DNA from: Sphingopyxis sp.
GTDB lineage: Bacteria > Pseudomonadota > Alphaproteobacteria > Sphingomonadales > Sphingomonadaceae
Length of the DNA: 64,000 bases
Direction of reading: 5' to 3'
Assembly: GCA_030148985.1 (NCBI GenBank)
Contig: JASBSJ010000044.1
Coordinates: forward strand, 1 to 64,000
Shown here: one piece after another, positions 28,140-36,166 of the stretch
Numbering within the stretch: position 1 is the first letter of the stretch
How the letters are laid out: each line of letters begins with the position of its first letter
Program-made: the position numbers and the translations under genes
The notes under the pieces: generated by a model
What the model was told of the DNA's origin: nothing
Seen by the model: only the letters and a program-made list of their open reading frames with translations
The model's database searches: none

Positions 28140-28430
28140 GGCCGACTATGAGGATAAATGGTGTCGTGGAATAGGCACAGCGGACCCGGGGGCAGTACCC
28201 GGCGGCTCCACCACAAACCCGCGTTTCTTCGATGGGCGCGCGGGTTTCTGACGGGGCCGAACCAGGATCGACGTGTGTTCAAAGACGATATTTTCTTCCG
28301 GGCTGAGTAACCCGTTCAAGGCTCAAAACCAATAGGTGCTAACGATAACGAAGCACTCGCTCTTGCTGCCTAACCGATAAGCCTCACGGCCTAAGGTTAG
28401 ACAAATAGAACGCGGTTCGGACCGAACCGG
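28140..28430 (+). ncRNA. ssrA: Two-piece (circularly permuted) transfer-messenger RNA
   Basis: Outer borders are approximate. The acceptor piece comes first: T-arm CCGGG-GGCAGTA-CCCGG at 28186-28202, then CGGCTCC and the ACCA end at 28203-28213. The coding piece begins after a 39-base intervening sequence with GGGGCCG at 28253-28259. The two form a 7-bp acceptor stem whose third pair is G-U, the alanine identity element. The tag frame runs from GCT at 28338 to TAA at 28371-28373 and encodes ANDNEALALAA. tmRNA frees stalled ribosomes and tags the incomplete protein for proteolysis. The permuted form is characteristic of alphaproteobacteria. The end of the coding piece is uncertain. Confidence 0.93.
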
Positions 28431-28480
28431 GCAACAGAATCGGATACCAGCGGCTGGGGACGAGCCGGGCAACAGAATCG
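28427..28480. repeat. 16-base direct repeat in the ssrA 3' flank
   Basis: CCGGGCAACAGAATCG occurs at 28427-28442 and again at 28465-28480, 38 bases apart. The first copy overlaps a short inverted repeat GGTTCGG/CCGAACC. It may mark a duplicated end of the ssrA gene or the target of an insertion event. No further copy was noticed in the window. Confidence 0.7.
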
Positions 28481-28508
28481 TCCCACCTTTCCCGCTATCG
28501 CCGATTTA

Positions 28509-28561
28509 TACGCATCATTATGCGCATGATTCTTGACGTTTCGCGTCCTCATGCGTATTAT
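28509..28561 (+). promoter_or_regulatory. Promoter and likely operator of the hicAB operon
   Basis: A sigma70-type promoter, TTGACG (28533-28538), 17 bases, TATTAT (28556-28561), predicts a start of transcription at about 28567-28569, the hicA ATG itself. TACGCAT-N4-ATGCGCA (28509-28526) is an imperfect inverted repeat, and a third ATGCGTA overlaps the -10 box at 28551-28557. Repression by HicB is the expected use of these sites. Confidence 0.7.
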
Positions 28562-28568
28562 TATACAT

Positions 28569-28751
28569 ATGGAGCGCGACAGCAGGAAAATTGTCCGGCG
28601 GTTGGAGGATGAGGGATATGCCCTCGTGGCCACACGCGGATCGCACCATAAATTTCGAAAGGGCGCGGTCATGATCATCGTCCCGCACCCGAAGAAAGAC
28701 CTGCCTGTCGGCACCGCTCGTGCGATCGCCAAAATGGCGGGATGGATTTGA
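28569..28751 (+). CDS. hicA: HicA family mRNA interferase toxin
   Basis: 60 residues with the standard start MERDSRKIVRRLEDEGY, the catalytic His in RGSHHKF (26-27) and the closing VPHPKKDLPVGTARAIAKMAGW. HicA is a small double-stranded-RNA-binding-fold protein that cleaves mRNA and is neutralised by HicB. Upstream in-frame ATGs exist, but the promoter's -10 box lies downstream of them, so the 28569 start is the only one on the predicted transcript, which would be leaderless. hicB follows after 11 bases. Confidence 0.93.
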   Translation: MERDSRKIVRRLEDEGYALVATRGSHHKFRKGAVMIIVPHPKKDLPVGTARAIAKMAGWI

Positions 28752-28762
28752 AGGAAGACGCA

Positions 28763-29158
28763 ATGACCCACTATATCGGTGTCGTTCACAAGGATGCGGA
28801 CAGCAGCTATGGCATCGCCTTTCCCGATCTTCCGGGCTGTTTTTCGGCGGGGGAAAGCCTGACCGAACTCGAACGCAATGCGATCGAGGCGCTGGAATTG
28901 TTTCTGGATGGCGAGGATATCGAGGCGTTTCCGGCCAGCGATATGACCGATATTCGAGCCGGCCTGTCGGAGGATGATCAGGGGGCCATGCTGATAGCCG
29001 TACCCTTCATGCGTTCGGGCGGCCGGACCGTGCGGGTGAACTTCACCGTCGATGCCGCGACGCTTGCGGCAATCGATGCCGCCGCCAAGCGGCGCAAACT
29101 GTCCCGCAGCGCCTTTTTGGTCAGCGCGGCGCATAATGAGATGAGCGGAGCGCATTGA
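28763..29158 (+). CDS. hicB: HicB family antitoxin
   Basis: 131 residues. The N-terminal HicB-like RNase H-type domain is at about 3-70 (YIGVVHKDADSSYGIAFPDLPGCFSAGE, read across strands) and the C-terminal DNA-binding part at about 90-128 (RVNFTVDAATLAAIDAAAKRRKLSRSAFL) has ribbon-helix-helix layout. It binds HicA and should repress the operon through the ATGCGYA sites upstream. The ATG at 28763 has AAGGAAG before it; an earlier in-frame ATG overlaps hicA and is less likely. The hicA-hicB order is the common one. Confidence 0.93.
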   Translation: MTHYIGVVHKDADSSYGIAFPDLPGCFSAGESLTELERNAIEALELFLDGEDIEAFPASDMTDIRAGLSEDDQGAMLIAVPFMRSGGRTVRVNFTVDAATLAAIDAAAKRRKLSRSAFLVSAAHNEMSGAH

Positions 29159-29177
29159 AGTCGGCTTCGTAGCCGGA

Positions 29178-29588
29178 TCAGTGCGCGCTTTCGCAGTGGC
29201 GATGATCGCCGAGGGCCTCGATCACGCGGCAGTCGGCGGCGGCGCCGCCGCGGCAACGGCCGACGATACGGGCGAGTTCGTCGCGCAGCGTCGTCAGTTG
29301 CGCGATCTTGGCCTCCACCTGTGCCAGATGTCGGCTGGCGATGCGGTCGGCGTCCGTGCAATCGCGCGCGGGATCGTCCGACAGGTCGAGCAGCGAGCGG
29401 ATTTCCTCGATCGTGAAGCCCAGATCGCGCGAATGGCGCACGAAGCTCAGCCGCGCGCGGTGCGCCTCGCCATAGCTGCGGTAATTGGCCGCGGTGCGCG
29501 CGGGCGCGGGCAGCAGGCCGATGCGCTCATAATAGCGGATGGTTTCGATGTTGGTGCCGGTGGCACGCGACAGTTCGCCGATTTTCAT
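29178..29588 (-). CDS. MerR family metal-responsive regulator (CadR/PbrR/ZntR-like)
   Basis: 136 residues. An N-terminal winged helix-turn-helix (MKIGELSRATGTNIETIRYYERIGLLP) is followed by the long dimer helix and a metal-binding C-terminus with several Cys and His (GRCRGGAAADCRVI and the tail GDHRHCESAH). The Cys near 79 (RDCTDAD) and the Cys near 113-122 are placed as in the Cd/Pb/Zn sensors. It diverges from a cation-efflux gene across a 68-base gap with a clear MerR operator. The exact metal cannot be fixed. In this family the apo-protein represses and the metal-bound form activates. Confidence 0.9.
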   Translation of the reverse strand: MKIGELSRATGTNIETIRYYERIGLLPAPARTAANYRSYGEAHRARLSFVRHSRDLGFTIEEIRSLLDLSDDPARDCTDADRIASRHLAQVEAKIAQLTTLRDELARIVGRCRGGAAADCRVIEALGDHRHCESAH

Positions 29589-29591
29589 CGC

Positions 29592-29622
29592 TTGACCCTG
29601 TAGTTGATACAGGGTGCATATA
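29592..29622 (+). promoter_or_regulatory. MerR-type operator-promoter of the efflux gene
   Basis: TTGACC (29592-29597), a 19-base spacer and CATATA (29617-29622). The inverted repeat ACCCTGTA-N5-TACAGGGT (29595-29615) lies exactly between the two promoter elements. The over-long spacer with a central palindrome is the hallmark of promoters that MerR regulators twist into activity. Confidence 0.88.
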
Positions 29623-29656
29623 GGGTGCCGACTCGAAAGACCAAGGAGCTTTGACG

Positions 29657-30280
29657 ATGGCCGATTCCTGCTGTGCCGGCAAAAGCGGCGCGACGGCGCT
29701 GAACGATCCGCGCTGGCGCCGCATCCTGTGGATCGCGCTGGTCATCAACGCCGCGATGTTCGGGGTCGAGATCGTCGCGGGCGTCGCCGCCGATTCGCGC
29801 GCGCTTCAGGCTGATGCGCTCGATTTCCTGGGCGACAGCGCCAATTATGCGATCAGCCTGGGCGTCGCGGGCATGGCGCTGGCGTGGCGCGCGCGCGCCG
29901 CCCTGTTCAAGGCGGTGACGATGCTGGCGTTCGGCCTGTGGGTGTTTGGCTCGGCGCTCTGGGGCTTCGTGGCGGGGACCGCGCCCCATGCCGAAACGAT
30001 GGGGATTATCGGCGCGCTGGCGCTGGTCGCCAATGTTGTAGTCGCGCTGATGCTCTATCGCTACCGCACGGGCGATGCGAACATGCGCTCGGTCTGGATC
30101 TGCTCGCGCAACGATGCGATCGGCAATCTGGCGGTGATGGGCGCGGCGCTGGGCGTGTTCGGCACCGGGCAGAGCTGGCCCGACCTGGCGGTGGCGGCGA
30201 TCATGGCCGCGCTCGCGATCTGGGGCAGCATCGAAGTGTTCCGCCATGCGCGGGGCGAACTCACCACCTCCGCGACCTGA
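29657..30280 (+). CDS. Cation diffusion facilitator (CDF) family metal efflux protein
   Basis: 207 residues from the ATG at 29657 (AAGGAG upstream); an in-frame TTG two codons earlier is less likely. Six hydrophobic helices are seen. The CDF metal site is in helix 2 as D56-x3-D60 (ALDFLGDSANY) and in helix 5 as NDAIGN (D153). The normal helix-2 His is an Asp here, which may shift metal choice. It lacks the cytoplasmic C-terminal domain, and it has an N-terminal CC pair at 5-6. It is controlled by the divergent MerR gene. It moves a divalent metal out of the cytoplasm by proton exchange; which metal is not clear. Confidence 0.87.
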   Translation: MADSCCAGKSGATALNDPRWRRILWIALVINAAMFGVEIVAGVAADSRALQADALDFLGDSANYAISLGVAGMALAWRARAALFKAVTMLAFGLWVFGSALWGFVAGTAPHAETMGIIGALALVANVVVALMLYRYRTGDANMRSVWICSRNDAIGNLAVMGAALGVFGTGQSWPDLAVAAIMAALAIWGSIEVFRHARGELTTSAT

Positions 30281-30305
30281 CCTGACCTGACATGGCGCCC
30301 AAGCC

Positions 30306-30321
30306 ATAACCTGAACCTATG
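30306..30321 (+). promoter_or_regulatory. LysR-type operator candidate, copy 1 (upstream of ridA)
   Basis: ATAACCTGAACCTATG contains a T-N11-A core. It shares 14 of 16 bases with the site at 31687-31702 in front of dadA. It lies 78 bases upstream of ridA. Confidence 0.65.
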
Positions 30322-30398
30322 CCGCGCACACCGATAGGGGGATAGGAGCGCGGGCCCGCGGCGGATAGCCGGAGGCGATCCGTTTCAGGGGAAGAGAC

Positions 30399-30743
30399 AT
30401 GGCAAAACCACCCTTGTCGCCGGCACGGTCCGGGGGCAATTTCATCTTCACATCGGGGCAGCTCGCGCGCGGCGACGACGGCGCGATCGTTGCGGGCGGC
30501 ATCGAGGCGCAGGCCGAACGCGCGCTCGCCAATCTGGTGGCGGTGCTCGCCGACGCCGGTTGCGCGCCCGCCGATGTCGTCAAGGTGACCGCCTGGCTGA
30601 CCGATCCTGCCTATGGCGCCGCGTTCAACGCCGCCTATATCCGCGTTTTCGGCGAACCCTGGCCCGCGCGCTCGACCGTCGTGTCGGCGCTGCTGGCGCC
30701 GGGGGCGCTGATCGAGGTCGAGGCGATCGCGCTTCGCCCATGA
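30399..30743 (+). CDS. ridA: RidA family imine/enamine deaminase
   Basis: 114 residues of the RidA/YjgF trimer fold, with FIFTSGQLARGDDG, VVKVTAWLTDPAYGAAFNAAY and the catalytic Arg in PARSTV. RidA proteins hydrolyse reactive imine intermediates to oxo acids and ammonia. Imines are what a D-amino-acid dehydrogenase releases, and a dadA gene lies 1.1 kb downstream beyond the LysR gene, with the same upstream motif, so a joint role is likely. The start has GGGGAAGAGAC before the ATG. Its stop overlaps an in-frame ATG of the regulator. Confidence 0.9.
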   Translation: MAKPPLSPARSGGNFIFTSGQLARGDDGAIVAGGIEAQAERALANLVAVLADAGCAPADVVKVTAWLTDPAYGAAFNAAYIRVFGEPWPARSTVVSALLAPGALIEVEAIALRP

Positions 30744-30790
30744 CGGCAAAGGCCATTGGCCCCCGGCTCCTGCGCGAGTACAGGGGTGGA

Positions 30791-31690
30791 ATGCGGTTTC
30801 GCCAGATTGAGGTCTTTCACGCCGTCTATACGCACGGGTCGATCAGCGCGGCGGCGCGCGCGCTGGGCGTGTCGCAGCCGTCGCTGTCGAAGACGCTGCA
30901 TCATGCCGAGGACAGCCTGGGCTTTCCGCTCTTCCATCTCGTGCGCGGGCGGCTCGTCCCGACCGACGAAGCTCATGCGCTGATCCGCGAGGCAGGCGAC
31001 ATTTTCGAACGGCTGGCGTCGTTGCAACAGACCGCGCGCAACCTGTCGCAGGCGGGCGGCGGGCATATCCGGCTCGGCATCGTCCCCAGTCTCGCGCTCG
31101 ACGTCGTGCCACAGGCGATGGCGCAATTTCGGCGCGAATGGCCGCGCGTGACCTTTGAAGTGCATACGCACCACCACGACGACCTCGTCCGCTCGCTGAT
31201 CGAGCGCGAGACCGACATCGCCATCGCCTATACCCCGCCGCCGCACCCCCGGTTGACGCACACGCTGCTGACGCAGGGCGAACTTGTGGTCTTTTGTCCG
31301 CGCGGTGCGTTTGAGCCGATCGAGGGGCGGCTACCGCTCGACCGGCTGGCGGACCGCGACCTGATCGGCGTGGCGGCAACGGGGCCGATCGGGGACGTGC
31401 TTACCTGTGCGGTGCGCGAGCGCGGCATCGCCTATCGCGAGGCGGTGTCGGTGCAGACCTTTTTCATCGCCGCGCGGCTGGCGCAGCTCGAAAGCGGGAT
31501 CACGGTGGTCGATGAATTCACCGCGCGCGCCTGGCAATCGCCCGACTTCGCTTGGCTACGTACCGACCCGCCGCTCGAGTTCACCATCTCGTGGGTGACG
31601 CTGGAGGATCGCCAGCCGTCGAAGGTCGCGCGGCAGTTCCTGCGCACATTGGGCGATGTACTCGAGGCAAGTCGGACCCCCAACCCATAA
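30791..31690 (+). CDS. LysR family transcriptional regulator
   Basis: 299 residues. The helix-turn-helix at 1-60 reads MRFRQIEVFHAVYTHGSISAAARALGVSQPSLSKTL (split across helices), followed by the effector-binding domain. The ATG at 30791, preceded by CAGGGGTGGA, fits the family start; an earlier ATG at 30740 overlaps the ridA stop and would add 17 residues. It is read in the same direction as ridA and the long dadA-capA operon, and a 16-base motif with the LysR T-N11-A core lies before ridA and again at its own 3' end, before dadA. It is therefore the likely activator of both. The effector may be a D-amino acid, an inference. Confidence 0.9.
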   Translation: MRFRQIEVFHAVYTHGSISAAARALGVSQPSLSKTLHHAEDSLGFPLFHLVRGRLVPTDEAHALIREAGDIFERLASLQQTARNLSQAGGGHIRLGIVPSLALDVVPQAMAQFRREWPRVTFEVHTHHHDDLVRSLIERETDIAIAYTPPPHPRLTHTLLTQGELVVFCPRGAFEPIEGRLPLDRLADRDLIGVAATGPIGDVLTCAVRERGIAYREAVSVQTFFIAARLAQLESGITVVDEFTARAWQSPDFAWLRTDPPLEFTISWVTLEDRQPSKVARQFLRTLGDVLEASRTPNP

Positions 31691-31702
31691 CCCCAACCTA
31701 TG
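31687..31702 (+). promoter_or_regulatory. LysR-type operator candidate, copy 2 (upstream of dadA)
   Basis: ATAACCCCAACCTATG differs from the copy upstream of ridA at two positions only. It overlaps the stop codon of the LysR gene and lies 105 bases before dadA. Confidence 0.65.
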
Positions 31703-31806
31703 GGGCGCATAAATGTTACGGCTTTGCGTCAATCGGCCATGCGATAATCATGAACCGGGAAAGCGGGGCGTAACAATCGGCGTCGCGCGGGGGAACGGAT
31801 CGGCAC

Positions 31807-33060
31807 ATGCGGGCAGAGTTTCGCCTTGGCGAAAATAGGTTGACGGCGCGGCCGCAGGACGTCGTCGTCATCGGCGCCGGCGTCGTCGGCATGGCCACCG
31901 CGCTGACGCTGGCCGACCGCGGACACCGCGTCACCGTGATCGACGGCGCCGCCGAGGCCGGCCGCGGCACCTCCTTCGCCAATGGCGCGCAGCTCAGCTA
32001 TGCCTATACCGACGCGCTCGCCAGCCCCACGACGCTCGCGCAGATGCCGCGGCTGCTGCTCGCGCGCGACCCTGCGCTGCGCCTCCATCCCAGCCTCGAT
32101 CCCGATTTTCTGCGTTGGGGGCTGGCCTTTCTGAAGAACGGCTCGGCCGCGCATTTCCGCCGCAACACGCTTGAGGGGCTGGCGCTCGCGATCCAGTCGC
32201 GCCGTGCGCTGCACGCGCTTGCGCGCCGCCACGGCCTCGATTTCGCGCACGGCACGCCGGGCAAGATCATCCTTTATCGTTCGGCGCGCAGCTTTGCCGC
32301 GGCACGCGCCATCTCGGCCGACAAGATCGCGGGCGGCGCCGAGCAGGCGTTTCTCGACGCCGACGGCGCGGTGGCGGTCGAGCCGATGCTGGCGGCGATC
32401 CGTCCGCAGATCGCCGGCGCGATCCACACCGCGAACGAAGAAGTGGGCGACCCCTATCGGTTCTGCACGGCCGTGCAGGCGGCGCTGGCGGCGGGCGGCA
32501 GCACCAGCCATTATGCCACGCAGGTTGCGCACATCGACGTCGATGGACCGCTTCCCGCCGCGGTCACGGCGGCGGGCACGCGGATTGCCGCCGACCGGAT
32601 CATCCTCTGCACCGGCGCCGACACCGTGACGCTGGCGCGGCGACTTGGCGTGCGCTTGCCGATTCAGCCGATGAAGGGCTATTCGATCACCGCGCCGCCG
32701 GGCGCCGCCGCGCCGCGCGTCAGCATCACCGACGCCGCCAACCGCGTCGTATTCGCGCGGCTCGGCGACCGGATGCGGATCGCGGGGCTGGCCGACCTTG
32801 GTCGCCGCGACACCAATGTCGAGCCCGCCCGCCTTGCCGCGCTGATCGCCAGCGCGCGTGCCGCGCTGCCGGGTGCGGCCGATTATGACGCGATCGAATC
32901 GAGCTGGGCGGGGCTGCGGCCGATGACCCCCGATTCGCTGCCGATCATCCGGACGATTGCGCCCGGCGTGATCGCCAACACCGGACATGGCGCGCTCGGC
33001 TGGACCTATGCGGCGGGATCGGCCGAGCGCGTCGCCGCCATCGTGGAGGGAGAGGGCTGA
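31807..33060 (+). CDS. dadA: D-amino acid dehydrogenase (DadA family, FAD)
   Basis: 417 residues. The N-terminal FAD fold has VVVIGAGVVGMATALTLADRGH, and the family text RGTSFANGAQLSYAYTDALASP is the DadA signature; the C-terminal FAD contact is in GHGALGWTYAAGS. DadA oxidises D-amino acids to imino acids, passing electrons to the respiratory chain, so it sits at the inner membrane. It is the first gene of a dadA-to-capA run in which all later genes follow closely. Preference for D-glutamate is suggested by the neighbours but cannot be read from the active site. A second 16-base LysR-type motif lies upstream. Confidence 0.9.
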   Translation: MRAEFRLGENRLTARPQDVVVIGAGVVGMATALTLADRGHRVTVIDGAAEAGRGTSFANGAQLSYAYTDALASPTTLAQMPRLLLARDPALRLHPSLDPDFLRWGLAFLKNGSAAHFRRNTLEGLALAIQSRRALHALARRHGLDFAHGTPGKIILYRSARSFAAARAISADKIAGGAEQAFLDADGAVAVEPMLAAIRPQIAGAIHTANEEVGDPYRFCTAVQAALAAGGSTSHYATQVAHIDVDGPLPAAVTAAGTRIAADRIILCTGADTVTLARRLGVRLPIQPMKGYSITAPPGAAAPRVSITDAANRVVFARLGDRMRIAGLADLGRRDTNVEPARLAALIASARAALPGAADYDAIESSWAGLRPMTPDSLPIIRTIAPGVIANTGHGALGWTYAAGSAERVAAIVEGEG

Positions 33061-33109
33061 AGGGCTAGCCAATGGACAATCGGATTTCAACCCAGGGAAG
33101 GGCAAAGTG

Positions 33110-36100
33110 ATGAAAAGGGGTCTTCGCATTTTCAGCCTGATGAGCGGCATGTCGCTCATCGCCAGCGCAACCGCCGCCATGGCGCAAGACAGCGCGGCGC
33201 AGACGGCGCAGGATGTCGCCGATGCCGACGAGGAAATCGTCGTCATCGGATCGCAGATCAAGGGCGCCGACGTCGCGGGGTCGCTTCCCGTGACCTTGCT
33301 CACCGACCAGGACATCGACGCGATCGCTGCGACGAGCGGCGACGAGCTGTTCCGGGCGATCCCGCAGGCAGGCGACGTGGCGTTCAACGAAAGCCGCGAC
33401 GCGGGCGGGATCAACGATGCGCGCGGCGACGTCGCGTCGATCAACCTGCGCGCGCTGGGCACCGGCAACACGCTGGTGCTGCTGAACGGCCGCCGCATGG
33501 TCCTGCATCCCGGCACCCAGTCCGAAAATCTGGTGCCGGTGCAGAGCGTCAACACCAACGCCATCCCGGTGCTGGGCATCCGGCGCGTCGAGGTGTTGCT
33601 CGACGGTGCCGCCGCCGTTTATGGCTCGGATGCGGTGGCTGGTGTCATCAACACCGTGCTCAAAGATAATTTCGACGGGTTCCGCGTGACCGGCGAATAC
33701 AGCCTGACCGACGATTCGGATCAGCAGGAATATGAGCTGGCGTTCGAGGCGGGGCACACCTTTAACGACGGCCGCACCAACGTCTCGCTGTTCGGTTCGT
33801 TCAGCCACCGCGATCCGCTGTTCGCCCGCGAACGGCGCAATTCGCGCTCGTCGGACCTGCGGTCGCTCGTCGTCGGCACGCCGTTCGAAGGCGATACCGA
33901 CTTCCGCAACACGTCGATCGACACGCCCTGGGGCGAGTTCCAGCGGCTGACCAACAGCTTCGCGCCGTCGACGACCACTGCGCGGATCAACGGCACGGCC
34001 TTGACGACCAGCGGCATCTTCCACGTCCAACCCGACACGAACGATGGCTGCATCGCGCCGACGCAATATGCGGGCACCTGCTGGGACAACAGCTCGCTGT
34101 CGACCGTATCGACCGACGAGAATCTGCGGTACGACACCAATTTCGAGCGTACCGTGCTCGGCCGCAACAACCGCCTCAACCTGTTCGGATTCCTGAACCA
34201 TGAATTTGATTCGGGGCTGGAGCTTTATGCCGAGGCGGGCTGGTATCATGCCGAATTCCGCTCGATCCGCGAACAGGAAACGGCGCTCGCGAACCAGCGC
34301 CTCATCATTCCCGCCGACGCCTATTGGAACCCCTTCGGCCCGGTCGGCAGCCCCAATCGCATTCCCGGCCTGACGGGTGTATCGGACGATGGCGTACCGA
34401 TCGAACTGCTCGATTACCGCCCGATCGACGCCGGTCCGCTGATCGTCAAGGTCAAGAATGACACGACGCGCTTCCTCACCGGCCTGCGCGGCGAACTGCT
34501 CGGCTTCGATTTCGATACCGCCGCGCTTTATTCGAAGGCACGGACCGCGGACAAGATGCGGACGATTTCGATGACCTTGTTCCAGGAGGCGCTGTCGCGC
34601 ACCGACGCGACCGGATATAATCCGTTCAACGGCGGCGATCCGCTCAACCCTGGCACGCTCGATTCCTCGCCCAACCCGCAGGAAGTGATCGACAGCTTCA
34701 TGGTCGACATCGGCCGGGTGAGCACGACCGAGCTGTATCTGGCCGATTTCAAGATCAGCAAGAACGATCTTTTCACGCTGCCCGGCGGCCGCGTCGGCAT
34801 CGCGGCGGGGGTCGAGTTCCGCCACGAAACCTTTAGCGACGACCGCGACGACCGGCTTGACGGGACGATCGCCTTCACCGCGCTCGACGGCTCGTCGAAC
34901 GGCAGCGACACGATGGGCGCCAGCCCGACGCCCGACAGCAGCGGGTCGCGCGACGTTCTGTCGGCTTTCCTTGAATTTGCGGTGCCGATCGTCTCGCCCG
35001 AGATGGACGTGCCACTCATTCACTCGCTCGACCTGCAGCTCGCGGGCCGCGCCGAATCCTATCAGGGTTTCGGCTCGGTGGCGAAGCCGAAGGTTGCGCT
35101 GTCCTGGTATCCGGCGCCCAATTTCCAGCTGCGCGGCAGCTGGTCGCAGAGCTTCCGTGCACCGAACCTGCCGCAATTGTTCGAAAACGGCATCCAGCGG
35201 TCGAACACGCGCACCGACTGGATCCGCTGCGAGGCGGACCTTCGCACCGGAGAGATTACCAATTTCGACGATTGCGGCCGCACGCAGGGAATCGTCAGCA
35301 ACCGGTCGGGCAGCAAGGAGCTTGAACCCGAAACCGCCGAGAACCTGTCGTTCGGCGGCACCTTTCAGCTCGATCTGGGCGGCGCCGGGCGGCTGACCTT
35401 CACCACCGACTATTGGGAAATCCGCCAGAAAAACGTGATCGGCCTGTTCGGCGATTCGAACGCGCTGATCCTCGATTATCTGCTGCGACTCCAGGGATCG
35501 TCGAACCCCAATGTCCAGCGCGCCGCGCCGACGCAGGACGACATCGACGATTTCGCCGGCACCGGGATCGATCCGGTGGGCGAGGTCATCCAGGTGATCG
35601 ACAATTACACCAACCTGACCCCGCGCAAGGTCCGCGGCCTCGACTTCGGCCTTTATTATCAGGTCCGCGATACGGGGATCGGCAGTTTCAACCTGCGCGT
35701 CAACGCTGCACGTCTGCTCGAATTCTACCAGACGCCCGGCACGCTCCAGCAATCGCTGCTCGATGCACAGGCGAATGGTGATATTGATCCGACGATCAAC
35801 GTCGTCGGCGCCGAGGATCTGGTCGAGGAAAATGGGCGGCCCAAATGGCGCGGCTCGGCGAGCCTCAGCTGGCGTTACAAGGGCTGGGGTGCGGGCTGGT
35901 ACGCCAGCTATGTCGGCCCCGTCACCGACACCTCGGCGTCGCTGGCCGACGGCACGCGCTTCCGCGTCAAGGATCATATGACACACAGCCTCTATGTGCA
36001 GTATGAGCCGGAAGAGGGCTTCCTGAAGGACACCCGCTTCCGCATCGGTGCGCGCAACATCTTCAACAAGCTCGCGCCGTTTGCCGATCAGACCTATGGC

Positions 36101-36166
36101 TATATCGGCGACCTTTACAGCAATCGCGGTCGCCAGGTTTACGCATCGATCAGCAAGCGCTTCTGA
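33110..36166 (+). CDS. TonB-dependent receptor, large type
   Basis: 1018 residues. The ATG at 33110 has GGGAAGGG before it and gives a signal peptide ending at AMAQ (about 26). A TonB-box-like EEIVVIGSQ follows near 43-51, then the plug domain (about 60-180, with NLRALGTGNTLVLLNGRRM and GAAAVYGSDAVAGVIN), and a long barrel ending ASISKRF. The plug wording is that of the large receptors for oligosaccharides or peptides in sphingomonads and Xanthomonads, not of siderophore receptors. It is in an operon with peptide- and amino-acid-processing enzymes, so the cargo is probably a glutamyl peptide or acylated amino acid. Start of the next gene overlaps the stop. Confidence 0.9.
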   Translation: MKRGLRIFSLMSGMSLIASATAAMAQDSAAQTAQDVADADEEIVVIGSQIKGADVAGSLPVTLLTDQDIDAIAATSGDELFRAIPQAGDVAFNESRDAGGINDARGDVASINLRALGTGNTLVLLNGRRMVLHPGTQSENLVPVQSVNTNAIPVLGIRRVEVLLDGAAAVYGSDAVAGVINTVLKDNFDGFRVTGEYSLTDDSDQQEYELAFEAGHTFNDGRTNVSLFGSFSHRDPLFARERRNSRSSDLRSLVVGTPFEGDTDFRNTSIDTPWGEFQRLTNSFAPSTTTARINGTALTTSGIFHVQPDTNDGCIAPTQYAGTCWDNSSLSTVSTDENLRYDTNFERTVLGRNNRLNLFGFLNHEFDSGLELYAEAGWYHAEFRSIREQETALANQRLIIPADAYWNPFGPVGSPNRIPGLTGVSDDGVPIELLDYRPIDAGPLIVKVKNDTTRFLTGLRGELLGFDFDTAALYSKARTADKMRTISMTLFQEALSRTDATGYNPFNGGDPLNPGTLDSSPNPQEVIDSFMVDIGRVSTTELYLADFKISKNDLFTLPGGRVGIAAGVEFRHETFSDDRDDRLDGTIAFTALDGSSNGSDTMGASPTPDSSGSRDVLSAFLEFAVPIVSPEMDVPLIHSLDLQLAGRAESYQGFGSVAKPKVALSWYPAPNFQLRGSWSQSFRAPNLPQLFENGIQRSNTRTDWIRCEADLRTGEITNFDDCGRTQGIVSNRSGSKELEPETAENLSFGGTFQLDLGGAGRLTFTTDYWEIRQKNVIGLFGDSNALILDYLLRLQGSSNPNVQRAAPTQDDIDDFAGTGIDPVGEVIQVIDNYTNLTPRKVRGLDFGLYYQVRDTGIGSFNLRVNAARLLEFYQTPGTLQQSLLDAQANGDIDPTINVVGAEDLVEENGRPKWRGSASLSWRYKGWGAGWYASYVGPVTDTSASLADGTRFRVKDHMTHSLYVQYEPEEGFLKDTRFRIGARNIFNKLAPFADQTYGYIGDLYSNRGRQVYASISKRF

